7,054 nucleotides of DNA from JBBQSU01 sp038234815 (GTDB lineage: Bacteria; Planctomycetota; Phycisphaerae; Tepidisphaerales; Tepidisphaeraceae). The stretch lies in assembly GCA_038234815.1 (NCBI GenBank), contig JBBQSU010000172.1:1-7054 (forward strand), in the 5' to 3' direction. Every line of letters starts with the position of its first letter. Within the stretch, counting starts at the first letter, position 1. Below the pieces are notes generated by a model, which was given only the letters and a program-made list of their open reading frames with translations, was not told the origin of the DNA and did not search any database. Position numbers and translations under genes: made by a program. Below are positions 1-5,282 of the stretch, one piece after another.

Positions 1-388
1 AATCGCCATCGCTCCGCTCCCGATCAGACCGCCCCTTGAACACATACAGTCCTTTGTTCGTCGAGACGATATCCCCCCATTGGAGACTGTCGTCATTGAG
101 AACCCGCTCCGATGCGATTCGCTCTTCCTCGGCCGCCGAAGGCGGGCTGAACGCGCGACCTCGATTCTCCAGCGCGAGCTGTTGCGCACGACGCTTCCCT
201 TCGGCCACGCGTTCACGCCACTGCTCGCGGCTCATATCCAGCGGCGAACCGTCTTCGGCCGCAGGAGGGCTTGTTGCGTCCTGAGCAAGGCAACCGGCGC
301 CCAACAATTGTCCGAGGACAAGCGTTGCGAGCGCCAACGCCAACACAAGAGCGATCTGCAGAGTTACAGGTTGGCCAGAATAACCCAT
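1..388 (-). CDS. Secreted or membrane-anchored small protein, 3' end cut by window edge
   Basis: The frame stays open from the ATG at 388 to the left edge, giving 129 codons without a stop. Residues 1-10 are short and polar. Residues 11-29 form a hydrophobic helix (QIALVLALALATLVLGQLL), followed by GAGC with Cys33 and LAQD, so it is a signal peptide or a single N-terminal membrane anchor. The lipobox is poor because Gly sits at -3. The mature part is charged, with SREQWRERVAEGKRRAQQ at 53-70, a proline stretch (AFSPPSAAEEE) and then DDSLQWGDIVSTNKGLYVF near 99-117. The GDIVST-x-GL-x-F pattern recalls a family of small uncharacterised proteins I associate with Bradyrhizobium, where it lies close to the C-terminus, so little is probably missing. 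An in-frame ATG at 421 would add 11 residues; neither start has a clear ribosome binding site. Function unknown. It may be transcribed with the upstream genes, 136 bp away. Confidence 0.72.
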   Translation of the reverse strand, partial: MGYSGQPVTLQIALVLALALATLVLGQLLGAGCLAQDATSPPAAEDGSPLDMSREQWRERVAEGKRRAQQLALENRGRAFSPPSAAEEERIASERVLNDDSLQWGDIVSTNKGLYVFKGRSDRERSDGD

Positions 389-391
389 TGC

Positions 392-402
392 GTTCGCCGA
401 AC
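392..402. repeat. 11-bp inverted repeat before the left-edge gene
   Basis: GTTCG-c-CGAAC is a perfect 5-bp dyad with a one-base centre. It lies 4-14 bp upstream of the ATG at 388, or inside the coding region if translation starts at 421. It could be a regulator half-site pair, but short dyads arise by chance in GC-rich DNA. Confidence 0.25.
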
Positions 403-524
403 AAAAAGACACCTTGCACATACTAGGCTGTTTCCGCTCCGGTTTATAGCCCGCTGTCGAATTGGGTTCGTTCTGCAAAAAATCGATCTGACCAGGCTGA
501 AATTGGCGATGCCACCGCCCGAGA

Positions 525-887
525 TTAGTCGAGTTTCTGCTTGAGTATCTTGATCTGCGAGTTGCGCTTGGCATACCGCTGCAGAGCCGCCAACCTGCGA
601 ACGGCTTTATGCAGCGCCTCGGATGGCGGCTTCTGAAGCAACCCGTCGATTTCACCAAGGACTTTCGAGCGCGCAAGGTCCACGGCGTTCACGCATTCGT
701 AAGCACCGGATCCATCGGATTGCCGGAAATGTACATCGCGGGCATTTGCTGCCTCGACCGAGGCCGCGGATGCAAAGCCATGGCGAAGCGCGTTCATTCG
801 AGAACGCGCCTTGCCTTGTTGAGTGCGCGGGCCGGTGCTCATGAGGGCATTGCGCTTGTTGGCCGCGAGCTGCTTGTCCGACGCCAT
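525..887 (-). CDS. STGPRT/NALRHG-motif protein of unknown function
   Basis: This encodes 120 aa. The N-terminus reads ANKRNALMSTGPRTQQGKAR at 9-28, then SRMNALRHGFA at 29-39. This closely matches the pattern 'ANRxNAxxSTGPxTxxGKxxSxxNAxxHG', which I recall from many uncharacterised proteins of Acidobacteria, Planctomycetes and Rhizobiales. The basic NA-x-(K/R)HG part also resembles N-termini of some phage small-terminase-like proteins, which suggests but does not prove nucleic-acid contact. The C-terminal half is helical: DLARSKVLGEIDGLLQ at 70-85 and SEALHKAVRRLAALQRYAKR at 89-108. Known family members are often longer, so this may be a short form. The ATG overlaps the TGA of the 220-aa gene (TGATG), implying translational coupling. 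No strong ribosome binding site precedes it (only GTGGG nearby), which fits re-initiation. No enzyme motif is visible. Confidence 0.82.
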   Translation of the reverse strand: MASDKQLAANKRNALMSTGPRTQQGKARSRMNALRHGFASAASVEAANARDVHFRQSDGSGAYECVNAVDLARSKVLGEIDGLLQKPPSEALHKAVRRLAALQRYAKRNSQIKILKQKLD

Positions 888-889
888 CA
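887..889 (-). promoter_or_regulatory. TGATG stop/start overlap (translational coupling site)
   Basis: On the minus strand the TGA stop of the 220-aa gene (889-887) shares its final A (887) with the ATG of the 120-aa gene (887-885). This is the usual arrangement for re-initiating ribosomes and supports fixed co-production of the two proteins. Confidence 0.8.
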
Positions 890-1549
890 GCCCACTTTCG
901 GTTTAGCGGATCTGGCGGAAGGCTTGTTCACAACCATGGTCTTTTCAGGATGTCGGCTAGCGTACCTCAATTCCAAATCCTTCAAAATACCGAAGAGAGC
1001 CTTTCGATCCGACGCCTTCTGACGGTGGATCAGAACGAGCGATGGAAGTGCGCGGAAGTAAGCTTCCCCTTCCAGGGCTTCGGGCGCGTAGCCGGCCGCT
1101 TCAAATGCCTTATCCGACTTCGCTTTGAATGCCGGGTCGGCAAAGTACTTTGTGGCATTCAAGGCGGCCTCGGCATGGATTGCCCCTTCCGCATTCCTTA
1201 TAGCCGCACCTTCGTGTGTCTTTCGGAACAGCGACTCGACGGCGGGCCGCTGATGGTTGATCAGAATAGCTCCTTCTACACGGTCGAGGTTTTGGAGGTT
1301 CAGCGTTAGCTTGGTCGCCTCACTGACCAAGATGTATTCGAACGTCGTCTTGGCGCTGCCGCCATGCGTGTACTCGAAAGCCTCGAAGACGTGCACGAAA
1401 TCCTCACGAATCTCGCGGGGAAGTAACTCCGGAAAATCCAACAACTTCTTGATGAAGGCGGGAGTATAATCGTTGTCGTCGAACTCTTCCTCGCTTTCCA
1501 CTTCGGGCGGGGCGGCTTTTTGCAACTCATCAAATGTATCGTCGGTCAT
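887..1549 (-). CDS. Acidic 220-aa protein of unknown function, coupled to the STGPRT-motif gene
   Basis: The start is well supported: AGGAG lies 8 bases before ATG. Residues 1-28 are strongly acidic and look disordered (EVESEEEFDDNDY at 16-28). A helical core follows: FPELLPREIREDFVHVFEAF at 39-58, then EYILVSEATKLTLNLQNLDR at 71-90 and VEGAIL. From 91 to about 165 it is Ala/Glu-rich. The region around 168-196 (LVLIHRQKASDRKALFGILK, then DLELRY) is a basic helix, and the tail is Lys/Ser/Pro-rich. The order 'E-x-x-LV-x-x-x-(A)-x-L-x-x-x-L-x-x-L-x-R-x-E' followed by 'S-(E/D)-R-x6-L-x-x-L' resembles, from memory, the C-terminal part of long STGPRT-family proteins. The next gene has the N-terminal STGPRT motif, so the pair could represent a split or paralogous version of that architecture. 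That is inference. No signal peptide, membrane helix or catalytic motif is visible. Confidence 0.82.
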   Translation of the reverse strand: MTDDTFDELQKAAPPEVESEEEFDDNDYTPAFIKKLLDFPELLPREIREDFVHVFEAFEYTHGGSAKTTFEYILVSEATKLTLNLQNLDRVEGAILINHQRPAVESLFRKTHEGAAIRNAEGAIHAEAALNATKYFADPAFKAKSDKAFEAAGYAPEALEGEAYFRALPSLVLIHRQKASDRKALFGILKDLELRYASRHPEKTMVVNKPSARSAKPKVG

Positions 1550-1609
1550 TGTTGTTGCTCCTTTGCTTGCAGGTGTTGCAGGCCGTGGAAGACAACAGAT
1601 TCTGAGGTG

Positions 1610-1650
1610 CGGGCAAGCGTTGCCCGGTGGGAGAAATCGGGTAAGCCCGA
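1610..1650 (-). terminator. Two tandem hairpins between the 253-aa and 220-aa genes
   Basis: Between the stop at 1657 and the start at 1549 are two perfect stem-loops. The first, read on the minus strand, is TCGGG-CTTA-CCCGA (1650-1637). The second is CGGGCAA-CGC-TTGCCCG (1626-1610), a 7-bp stem with a 3-base loop. The first is followed only by ATTTCTCC and the second by CACCTC, so neither has a proper U tract. They could be an attenuating or Rho-independent-like terminator, an mRNA processing or stability element separating expression of the two genes, or a DNA-binding site. Confidence 0.4.
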
Positions 1651-1656
1651 AATCGG

Positions 1657-2418
1657 CTACGAAAACTCCTCGATTGCAAGACGGACGACCGATTCGATGG
1701 TCACCGGTGGAAGCCTTTGCTCGTGGAGGTATACGTTCAGCGGGGGCACCACGAGCGCGAGAAAATCGTGAAAGAGGCCCTTTTCGATATAGATGACCTT
1801 TCCCTGGAACATCTTGCCAGCCGATTCCCGTCGCCGGCCGATTGAGCGGCCACTCGAACGGAACATTTTGCCCAGGTGATCAGCGAGGATCCGGTTGGCC
1901 CAGTTATAAGGGGCCCCGCTTGTTCGCAGTTCATCGATCCGGCAACGGGCGGCTGCTGCAGCCTTTGCTATGTTGGCTTCGGTCGGCGTTTCCAGCGCGT
2001 ACGGGCAAGCCGTTTGCTCATCGCCCCAAACGTCCATGCAAAAGGTGCCTGGGCGCTCCTCACCGCGCCGATAGTCGCGGGCGATCTCCCATTGAACCGC
2101 CGCGGGCAGTTGACCGTCGAAATACAAGGACGGCTTTTTCGCAACCTTGTCGAGCGTAGTGACGAGAACCCCCTCTTTCATCCGTGCGCTCTCGATTGCT
2201 GCTTCCATCAAGACACTCGCGATAGGATAAAGTCTCTCTTTCTCGTCTTCCGTCAATTCGCTTCCCTGGCTGGGAACCTGCAAATCGCGCTCAGTGTAAT
2301 AATTGAGACTATCAAGCACCGCCCGAGCATTCGGGATTAATCCATTGAACATGCGATCCCAAATTTCCAGCATGGGCGTTTCGGGTTCGGCCAGCTGAGC
2401 CTTCGAAATTGTTGGCAT
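1657..2418 (-). CDS. 253-aa protein of unknown function
   Basis: The ATG at 2418 is preceded by AAGGA with 6-7 bases of spacing, a good ribosome binding site. The protein appears soluble. Residues 1-100 are mixed helical, including LTEDEKERLYPIASVLMEAA at 55-74. The middle has FDGQLPAAVQWEIARDYRRG at 100-119 and two cysteines, C127 and C138. The C-terminal region begins SGAPYNWANRILADHLGKMF at 167-186, followed by RSSGRSIGRRRES, then GKVIYIEKGLFHDFLALVVP at 206-225. The order 'GxPxN-x-A-x-x-x-LA-x-x-L-x-x-x-(F/Y)-x-x-x-(T/S)G + R-rich + G-x-F-x-D-F' resembles a C-terminal module I recall in hypothetical proteins of rhizobial mobile regions; this is pattern memory only. It is the first gene of the leftward 525-2418 group, 107 bp upstream of the 220-aa gene. 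No enzyme motif is recognised. Confidence 0.78.
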   Translation of the reverse strand: MPTISKAQLAEPETPMLEIWDRMFNGLIPNARAVLDSLNYYTERDLQVPSQGSELTEDEKERLYPIASVLMEAAIESARMKEGVLVTTLDKVAKKPSLYFDGQLPAAVQWEIARDYRRGEERPGTFCMDVWGDEQTACPYALETPTEANIAKAAAAARCRIDELRTSGAPYNWANRILADHLGKMFRSSGRSIGRRRESAGKMFQGKVIYIEKGLFHDFLALVVPPLNVYLHEQRLPPVTIESVVRLAIEEFS

Positions 2419-2763
2419 CGCACGTCCTTCAATCCATGTGGCGTTACCAAGCGTTCAGCTGGGATTTCGGCCGCATCAAGGGCGTGAAGGCCATTCACGA
2501 ACCATCCACCGATTTTTTTGGTCCTCAATCTAACACCACGTGGGGTGCAGCGGCGCTGTCGGGGGCTGGATTTCCATCACAGCCGTTGTTTAAGCAGCGT
2601 CGGGGTGCTCGATAGAAACCACGCTTGCAGGCCCCGTCAAATCGACATCGAGTGTGGCGCGCATTTCAAGGAATGCGCCGAGTAGGCTAACGAAGCGTCT
2701 CGATGGTTTCCGCCATGTCCGTGCATAAGGGCACTCCCCTGCGATACGACCTGGCGCAGAAAC
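2419..2763. other. Intergenic region without a supported gene
   Basis: This 345-bp stretch lies between the vapC stop and the start of the 253-aa gene, so it should hold the promoter for the leftward trio, although no convincing -35/-10 pair is visible. Open frames on both strands have implausible composition and no ribosome binding sites. It contains a perfect CCACGTGG palindrome at 2536-2543, a T7 run near 2513-2519 and the hairpin at 2659-2678. No tRNA or insertion-sequence end was seen. Confidence 0.5.
2659..2678. repeat. Hairpin downstream of vapC
   Basis: GCGCATT-tcaagg-AATGCGC is a perfect 7-bp inverted repeat about 85 bp past the vapC stop on the minus strand. It lacks a U tract, so it is a weak candidate for the 3' end of the vapBC transcript or for an RNA stability element. 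Confidence 0.35.
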
Positions 2764-3189
2764 CTACGTCGGATCGCTGCCAAGCAATGTCACACCGGCG
2801 GCCGTTGCTGCCGTCCGCAATTCCTGATCTAGCGTGGCGAGTGGCAGCTCTCTTCGCCGGGCAAGCTCAAGATATGTGGCATCGTAGACGGTAAGTCGGA
2901 AGTGATCGGCGAGGTTCAGCGTATCAGTCCACGCGTGGGAATCTGTTTGCTGGTCAGTCGTGATGTCCAGCAGGGCAAGGTCGGCGAGCGCCGCGCGGCG
3001 GAAATCCCGATCGATACGGCGCTTGCGGATGGCAATGGTCAGGCTGTTGGCGACTTCAAGTCGCCACAGTGCCGGCACCACGGCGCCGCTCTCGGCGATA
3101 GCGTGAAATACTTGGCGGATAGGCTCGGTGGTCTCGTCGCCGTAAATCCACGCAAGCGTGGCCGAGCTGTCGAGAATTAACAGGCTCAC
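2764..3189 (-). CDS. vapC: VapC-family PIN-domain ribonuclease toxin
   Basis: This encodes 141 aa from a GTG start, the length of a typical VapC. The PIN-domain acidic residues are in order: D7 in LLILDSSA, E45 in LWRLEVANSL, D103 in TVYDATYLELA and D121 in LATLDQEL. In this family these residues bind Mg2+/Mn2+ at the active site, and the toxins are endoribonucleases that cut tRNA, rRNA or mRNA; the target here cannot be read from sequence. The GTG at 3189 was chosen because it overlaps the antitoxin TGA by four bases (GTGA) and places ILDSS at the usual N-terminal position; the frame opens further upstream at 3219, but that would add an atypical basic extension. It lies directly after its antitoxin, the standard order. 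Complete and apparently intact. Confidence 0.93.
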   Translation of the reverse strand: MSLLILDSSATLAWIYGDETTEPIRQVFHAIAESGAVVPALWRLEVANSLTIAIRKRRIDRDFRRAALADLALLDITTDQQTDSHAWTDTLNLADHFRLTVYDATYLELARRRELPLATLDQELRTAATAAGVTLLGSDPT

Positions 3190-3437
3190 GGGCGACCTTC
3201 GTCGCGGAAGGCTTTCCATTCTGACCAGTCAAAACGGCCAAGCTTCAACTGCTCGGCGCGTTCGCGGATCCGGCGCACAGCGGCATGGGCTTCCGCGCGG
3301 TTGAGGCCAGGCTTTGCGGGAACCAGGCGCGCAACCTCCTTGCCGTGGCGGGTGATAGTGACCTCTTCGCCACGCTCGACCCAGTCGAGCAATTGACCGA
3401 ATTTGTTTTTTGCTTCGAAAGCGCCAATCTCCCGCAC
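3186..3437 (-). CDS. vapB: VapB-type antitoxin of the Phd/YefM family
   Basis: This encodes 83 aa. The N-terminal half is a Phd/YefM-like dimerisation and DNA-binding domain: REIGAFEAKNKFGQLLDWVE at 2-21, then GEEVTITRHGKEVARLVP at 23-40. The C-terminal part (RRIRERAEQLKLGRFDWSEW at 55-74, then KAFRDEGRP) is the charged toxin-wrapping tail expected of a VapB partner. The start is GTG at 3437 with GGAG seven bases upstream; no in-frame ATG exists before the upstream stop. Expected role: it binds VapC, blocks its active site and, alone or in complex, represses its own promoter. The repeats at 3451-3468 are the likely operator. The antitoxin gene precedes and overlaps the toxin gene, so their translation is coupled. 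Confidence 0.93.
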   Translation of the reverse strand: MREIGAFEAKNKFGQLLDWVERGEEVTITRHGKEVARLVPAKPGLNRAEAHAAVRRIRERAEQLKLGRFDWSEWKAFRDEGRP

Positions 3438-3744
3438 GCTGATACTCCAATCTAGCTTGATCTAGCTTATCTGCAAGGAGCAGGATTGTCTATCGCAAAA
3501 ATGGGCCCTCAACCGTCGCCTCGTGCTGCAATTCACCGATCGCAAGGATCCGCACGGGGACGCCGAAAACTGGCGGGCGATAAGCGGTGACGCGCAAGCA
3601 GGCAAAGAAGCGGCCCCACCGCCCGGGGGAGGAGCGAGGAGCCGAGTTTGGGGGTACCTGTCCCGAGCGTGGCCCGGCACGGCTATGCAATTCCCTGCAT
3701 TGCCGATTGTTCCCAGTCCCTCTCCCGATCGAGCGGATTCTCCG
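3438..3744. other. Intergenic region with a coding-like but unassigned open stretch
   Basis: Apart from the vapBC operator region, no gene is supported. On the plus strand a frame is open from about 3466 and reads LSQKWALNRRLVLQFTDRKD and then PHGDAENWRAISGDAQAGKE near 3493-3612 before becoming low-complexity (AAPPPGGGARSR). It has no convincing ATG or ribosome binding site. It may be a decayed gene fragment. The motif ATTCCCTGCAT at 3690-3700 recurs at 6567-6577. Confidence 0.35.
3451..3468 (-). promoter_or_regulatory. Candidate vapBC operator: 10-bp-spaced direct repeat
   Basis: TCTAGCTT occurs twice, at 3451-3458 and 3461-3468, exactly one helical turn apart, just upstream of the vapB ribosome binding site (3445-3448). 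Phd/YefM antitoxins commonly bind repeated or palindromic half-sites at their own promoter. Possible promoter elements on the minus strand are TAGACA (3492-3487) with TAAGCT (3469-3464) at 17-base spacing, which would put the -10 in the repeat. An alternative, TTGCAG with TAGATT, would start transcription past the ribosome binding site and is less likely. Confidence 0.4.
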
Positions 3745-3879
3745 TCAGCTAGGCATGATCGATCGGCCGATTTGTTGGATGAGGGTTATTGTCGTTTGAA
3801 TATAATGCCCGTTGTTAAATCCTTCGTCGAGCGCGACAAGGACGATCAGAGCAACGGCGGCGCTTCCAAGTATTCGCAT
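3745..3879 (-). CDS. 44-aa single-helix membrane or secreted small protein
   Basis: The ATG at 3879 opens a 44-codon frame: MRILGSAAVALIVLVALDEG at 1-20, then FNNGHYIQTTITLIQQIGRS and IMPS. Residues 3-17 form one hydrophobic helix after an N-terminal arginine. The 'VALD-x-x-F-x-x-G-x-Y' transition followed by an amphipathic 'I-x-x-IGRS' end matches a recurrent type of tiny protein that I recall from Bradyrhizobium genomes, which is the main reason for calling it. An in-frame TGA sits just upstream, so ATG is the only start. The ribosome binding site is poor, and a longer reading frame overlaps on the same strand but looks random. Short genes of this kind are often missed by gene finders. Function unknown; probably an inner-membrane small protein. 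Confidence 0.6.
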   Translation of the reverse strand: MRILGSAAVALIVLVALDEGFNNGHYIQTTITLIQQIGRSIMPS

Positions 3880-4263
3880 CGCTATTCAAGCGACTATCCG
3901 CTGGAATGTTCCACGGCACGTCGCGCTCAACTCGCACGGTGCTTAATTCAGAGCGGCCCGGCGCTGAAAAAAAGAGTGTGACAGCAGCGAACCTAACGCG
4001 CCAAAGGAGGAGTCCGGCGCCGCGGTTAGCAACATAACGCGCCACCTTTCAGATGGTCGCAATACCCTCCTGCTTGAACCGCAGGTTGCCGTTGTAGGGG
4101 GCGTCCCGACGCAGAAATGTGGGTCACAGCGCCGAGCCTGACCGCCCCCGGGGCTGGGGGGCGCGCCTGCGTGAGTTCTACGAAATCGATGAACTTCGCC
4201 GGCCCCGGTTACGCCACACTCTACAGAGGATGGCGCTGTTTCCACGGCAGAGGTGCGTTAGCG
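3880..4263. other. Gene-poor region with possible gene remnants
   Basis: These 384 bp contain no gene I can support. TAACGCGCCA occurs twice (3994-4003 and 4035-4044). A minus-strand stop-to-stop stretch at 4052-4123 reads PTFLRRDAPYNGNLRFKQEG and then IATI before a stop. It looks protein-like but has no start and may be the tail of a decayed gene. GC-rich runs near 4141-4165 break up any longer frame. The promoter for the plus-strand gene at 4264 should lie at its right end, but none is clear. Confidence 0.4.
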
Positions 4264-4503
4264 ATGCGTGAGGGCTTTCTGCCAATTGTCGACGGCTGGT
4301 CGCTGGTCGATGACCTGGACGATCTCTTCGATCGGATAGAGCGATCGTCGAAGTGGATGGACGCCAATGGCCCGCTACTCGAGGATGAGGCCGCCACGGT
4401 ACGGCTTATGATCCAGCGCCAAATCGCGATGCGGATCCGCCGCGGCGACTTCGACCCTTGCATCCCGGCCGGTACGGATCCTCGCGACGTCCTCAATTTC
4501 TGA
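4264..4503 (+). CDS. 79-aa protein of unknown function
   Basis: MREGFLPIVDGWSLVDDLDD begins the protein, followed by LFDRIERSSKWMDANGPLLE and an amphipathic helix (EAATVRLMIQRQIAMRIRRG at 42-61). It ends GDFDPCIPAGTDPRDVLNF. The first half is acidic, the second half is basic and then proline-containing, and it looks like a small soluble protein. ATG at 4264 is favoured, with AGAGG about 10 bases upstream. An ATG at 4189 in the same frame would add 25 residues of less protein-like sequence. No motif or family is recognised. It is the first of three short rightward genes, 115 bp before the next. The large fraction of charged residues in a consistent frame supports coding. Confidence 0.62.
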   Translation: MREGFLPIVDGWSLVDDLDDLFDRIERSSKWMDANGPLLEDEAATVRLMIQRQIAMRIRRGDFDPCIPAGTDPRDVLNF

Positions 4504-4558
4504 GCGGGGCAGAAAACAAAATCGGACCGGCTAAAAACTTCTGCATTAACGAACTCCT

Positions 4559-4590
4559 TTCTTTCTGCTAGCGCGCCAAAATTCTTTCTG
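4559..4590 (+). repeat. Direct repeat TTCTTTCTG in a leader region
   Basis: The 9-mer TTCTTTCTG occurs at 4559-4567 and 4582-4590 (23-bp period), 29 bp before the 56-aa gene. Between the copies is GCTAGCGCGCC. It could be a regulator binding repeat, but pyrimidine-rich 9-mers recur by chance. Confidence 0.25.
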
Positions 4591-4618
4591 TAAACTGCTC
4601 TTTTTTCGAGGGCTTATT

Positions 4619-4789
4619 ATGAATGAGGAGTATTTCAAGGAGCACGCAGCCCGCGTCCGACAGATCGCCAGCTTCGCCGATCCCTTCACCAAGAAGCGAT
4701 TGCTGGACCTGGCAGAGAAATATGACGGCAAAGCACAGCAACCGCGGAAAACGCCAATGCCAGCTGTGACGGCGAGCGAGCAACCCTAA
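4619..4789 (+). CDS. 56-aa conserved-type small protein of unknown function
   Basis: The ATG at 4619 has GAGGG seven bases upstream. The protein begins MNEEYFKEHAARVRQIASFA and continues DPFTKKRLLDLAEKYDGKAQ, then a Pro/Ala/Thr tail (QPRKTPMPAVTASEQP). It is a charged helical hairpin of about 38 residues with a flexible tail, lacking a signal peptide and cysteines. The 'YF-x-x-HAA-x-VR-x-(I/L)A-x-x-ADPFTK-(K/R)-RLL-x-LA-x-(K/R)YD' pattern is one I recall from many tiny hypothetical proteins in Bradyrhizobium and relatives, so I regard it as real despite its size. No function is known to me. It lies in an AT-richer context than its neighbours, and its upstream region holds TTCTTTCTG twice (4559-4567 and 4582-4590). 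Confidence 0.8.
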   Translation: MNEEYFKEHAARVRQIASFADPFTKKRLLDLAEKYDGKAQQPRKTPMPAVTASEQP

Positions 4790-4872
4790 GGGTCAACCAA
4801 ACGGTCTTTTTTCAAAACCGCTTGAAAGCGTTCGCTGGTGCGCGGACACGTTAGTGCATATGGGGGCATTTC

Positions 4873-5106
4873 ATGATGATTATCCGGGCCGTTTTGATTG
4901 CCCTCCTCCTCGGTACAAACGTGTACGCGCAGAGATTAGTTGACCCGAGCAAGGTTGCTCCGGAGTTTCGAGAGGCGGCGGAAAAACGCAGGGCTGAACA
5001 GATCAAGCAGCAAGGATGCGCGACGAAAGCCGACGCGGAAAAAATCCTCCCAAGAGATCGCCTGGCTTTTTTGACTGCCTGCTTGGAGATCGGCGCTGAC
5101 AAGTAG
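4873..5106 (+). CDS. 77-aa secreted small protein with a two-cysteine C-terminal motif
   Basis: It has a clear signal peptide: MMIIRAVLIALLLGTNVYAQ, with likely signal peptidase I cleavage after A19 (V-Y-A). The mature part is a charged helix (VDPSKVAPEFREAAEKRRAE at 23-42), followed by QQGCATKADAEKILPRDRLA at 47-66 and FLTACLEIGADK. Cys49 and Cys70 could form a disulfide in the periplasm. The spacing 'C-x(13-15)-R-x-x-F-x-x-x-C-(L/M)' recalls PsiF-type repeats and similar small periplasmic proteins of Rhizobiales; I treat this as resemblance, not assignment. The start is ATG at 4873 (or the adjacent ATG at 4876), with a G5 run about six bases upstream. It is 83 bp after the 56-aa gene, so co-transcription is possible but not shown. 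Confidence 0.78.
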   Translation: MMIIRAVLIALLLGTNVYAQRLVDPSKVAPEFREAAEKRRAEQIKQQGCATKADAEKILPRDRLAFLTACLEIGADK

Positions 5107-5282
5107 TCGGGGATTTGCTGGGCGAGCATCCCTCACGAGCCCTCGCGCACAGCCCTCACCGATGGCCAACCATGTTGATCATTATCCTCAATTCGATTTC
5201 CCGCGAATTCCTCAGGGCCTCGCGGTCGGGCGCAAAAGTTACTGCACATGGCCGGGACGGTTCGCAGCGGCGCCTTAGGCTG

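Noticed and set aside
80..544. 154-codon plus-strand open frame at the left end
   Set aside because: It lies antisense to the left-edge secreted-protein gene and is Arg/Cys/His-rich. The minus-strand reading has a clear hydrophobic leader and a family-like tail.
950..1309. 119-codon plus-strand open frame
   Set aside because: Antisense shadow of the 220-aa gene, which has a strong ribosome binding site and coherent composition.
1876..2340. 154-codon plus-strand open frame
   Set aside because: Antisense to the 253-aa gene, with no convincing ribosome binding site and unnatural composition.
3815..4045. 76-codon minus-strand frame overlapping the 44-aa gene
   Set aside because: Arg- and Val-rich random-looking sequence with no start signal. 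The 44-aa frame in another phase looks far more like a protein.
3943..4245. 100-codon minus-strand frame
   Set aside because: Low-complexity Pro/Gly/Arg translation of GC-rich DNA, with no family features. An internal ATG with AAAGG upstream gives only 30 residues without recognisable features.
4801..4837. Possible terminator after the 56-aa gene (CGGT...ACCG around a T6 run; CGCT-TGAA-AGCG)
   Set aside because: Stems are only 4 bp and the T run is in a loop, not after a stem, so it does not meet terminator criteria.
5190..5209. AATTCG-N8-CGAATT inverted repeat between convergent genes
   Set aside because: Short AT-containing stem with a large loop and no U tract. Chance occurrence is likely.
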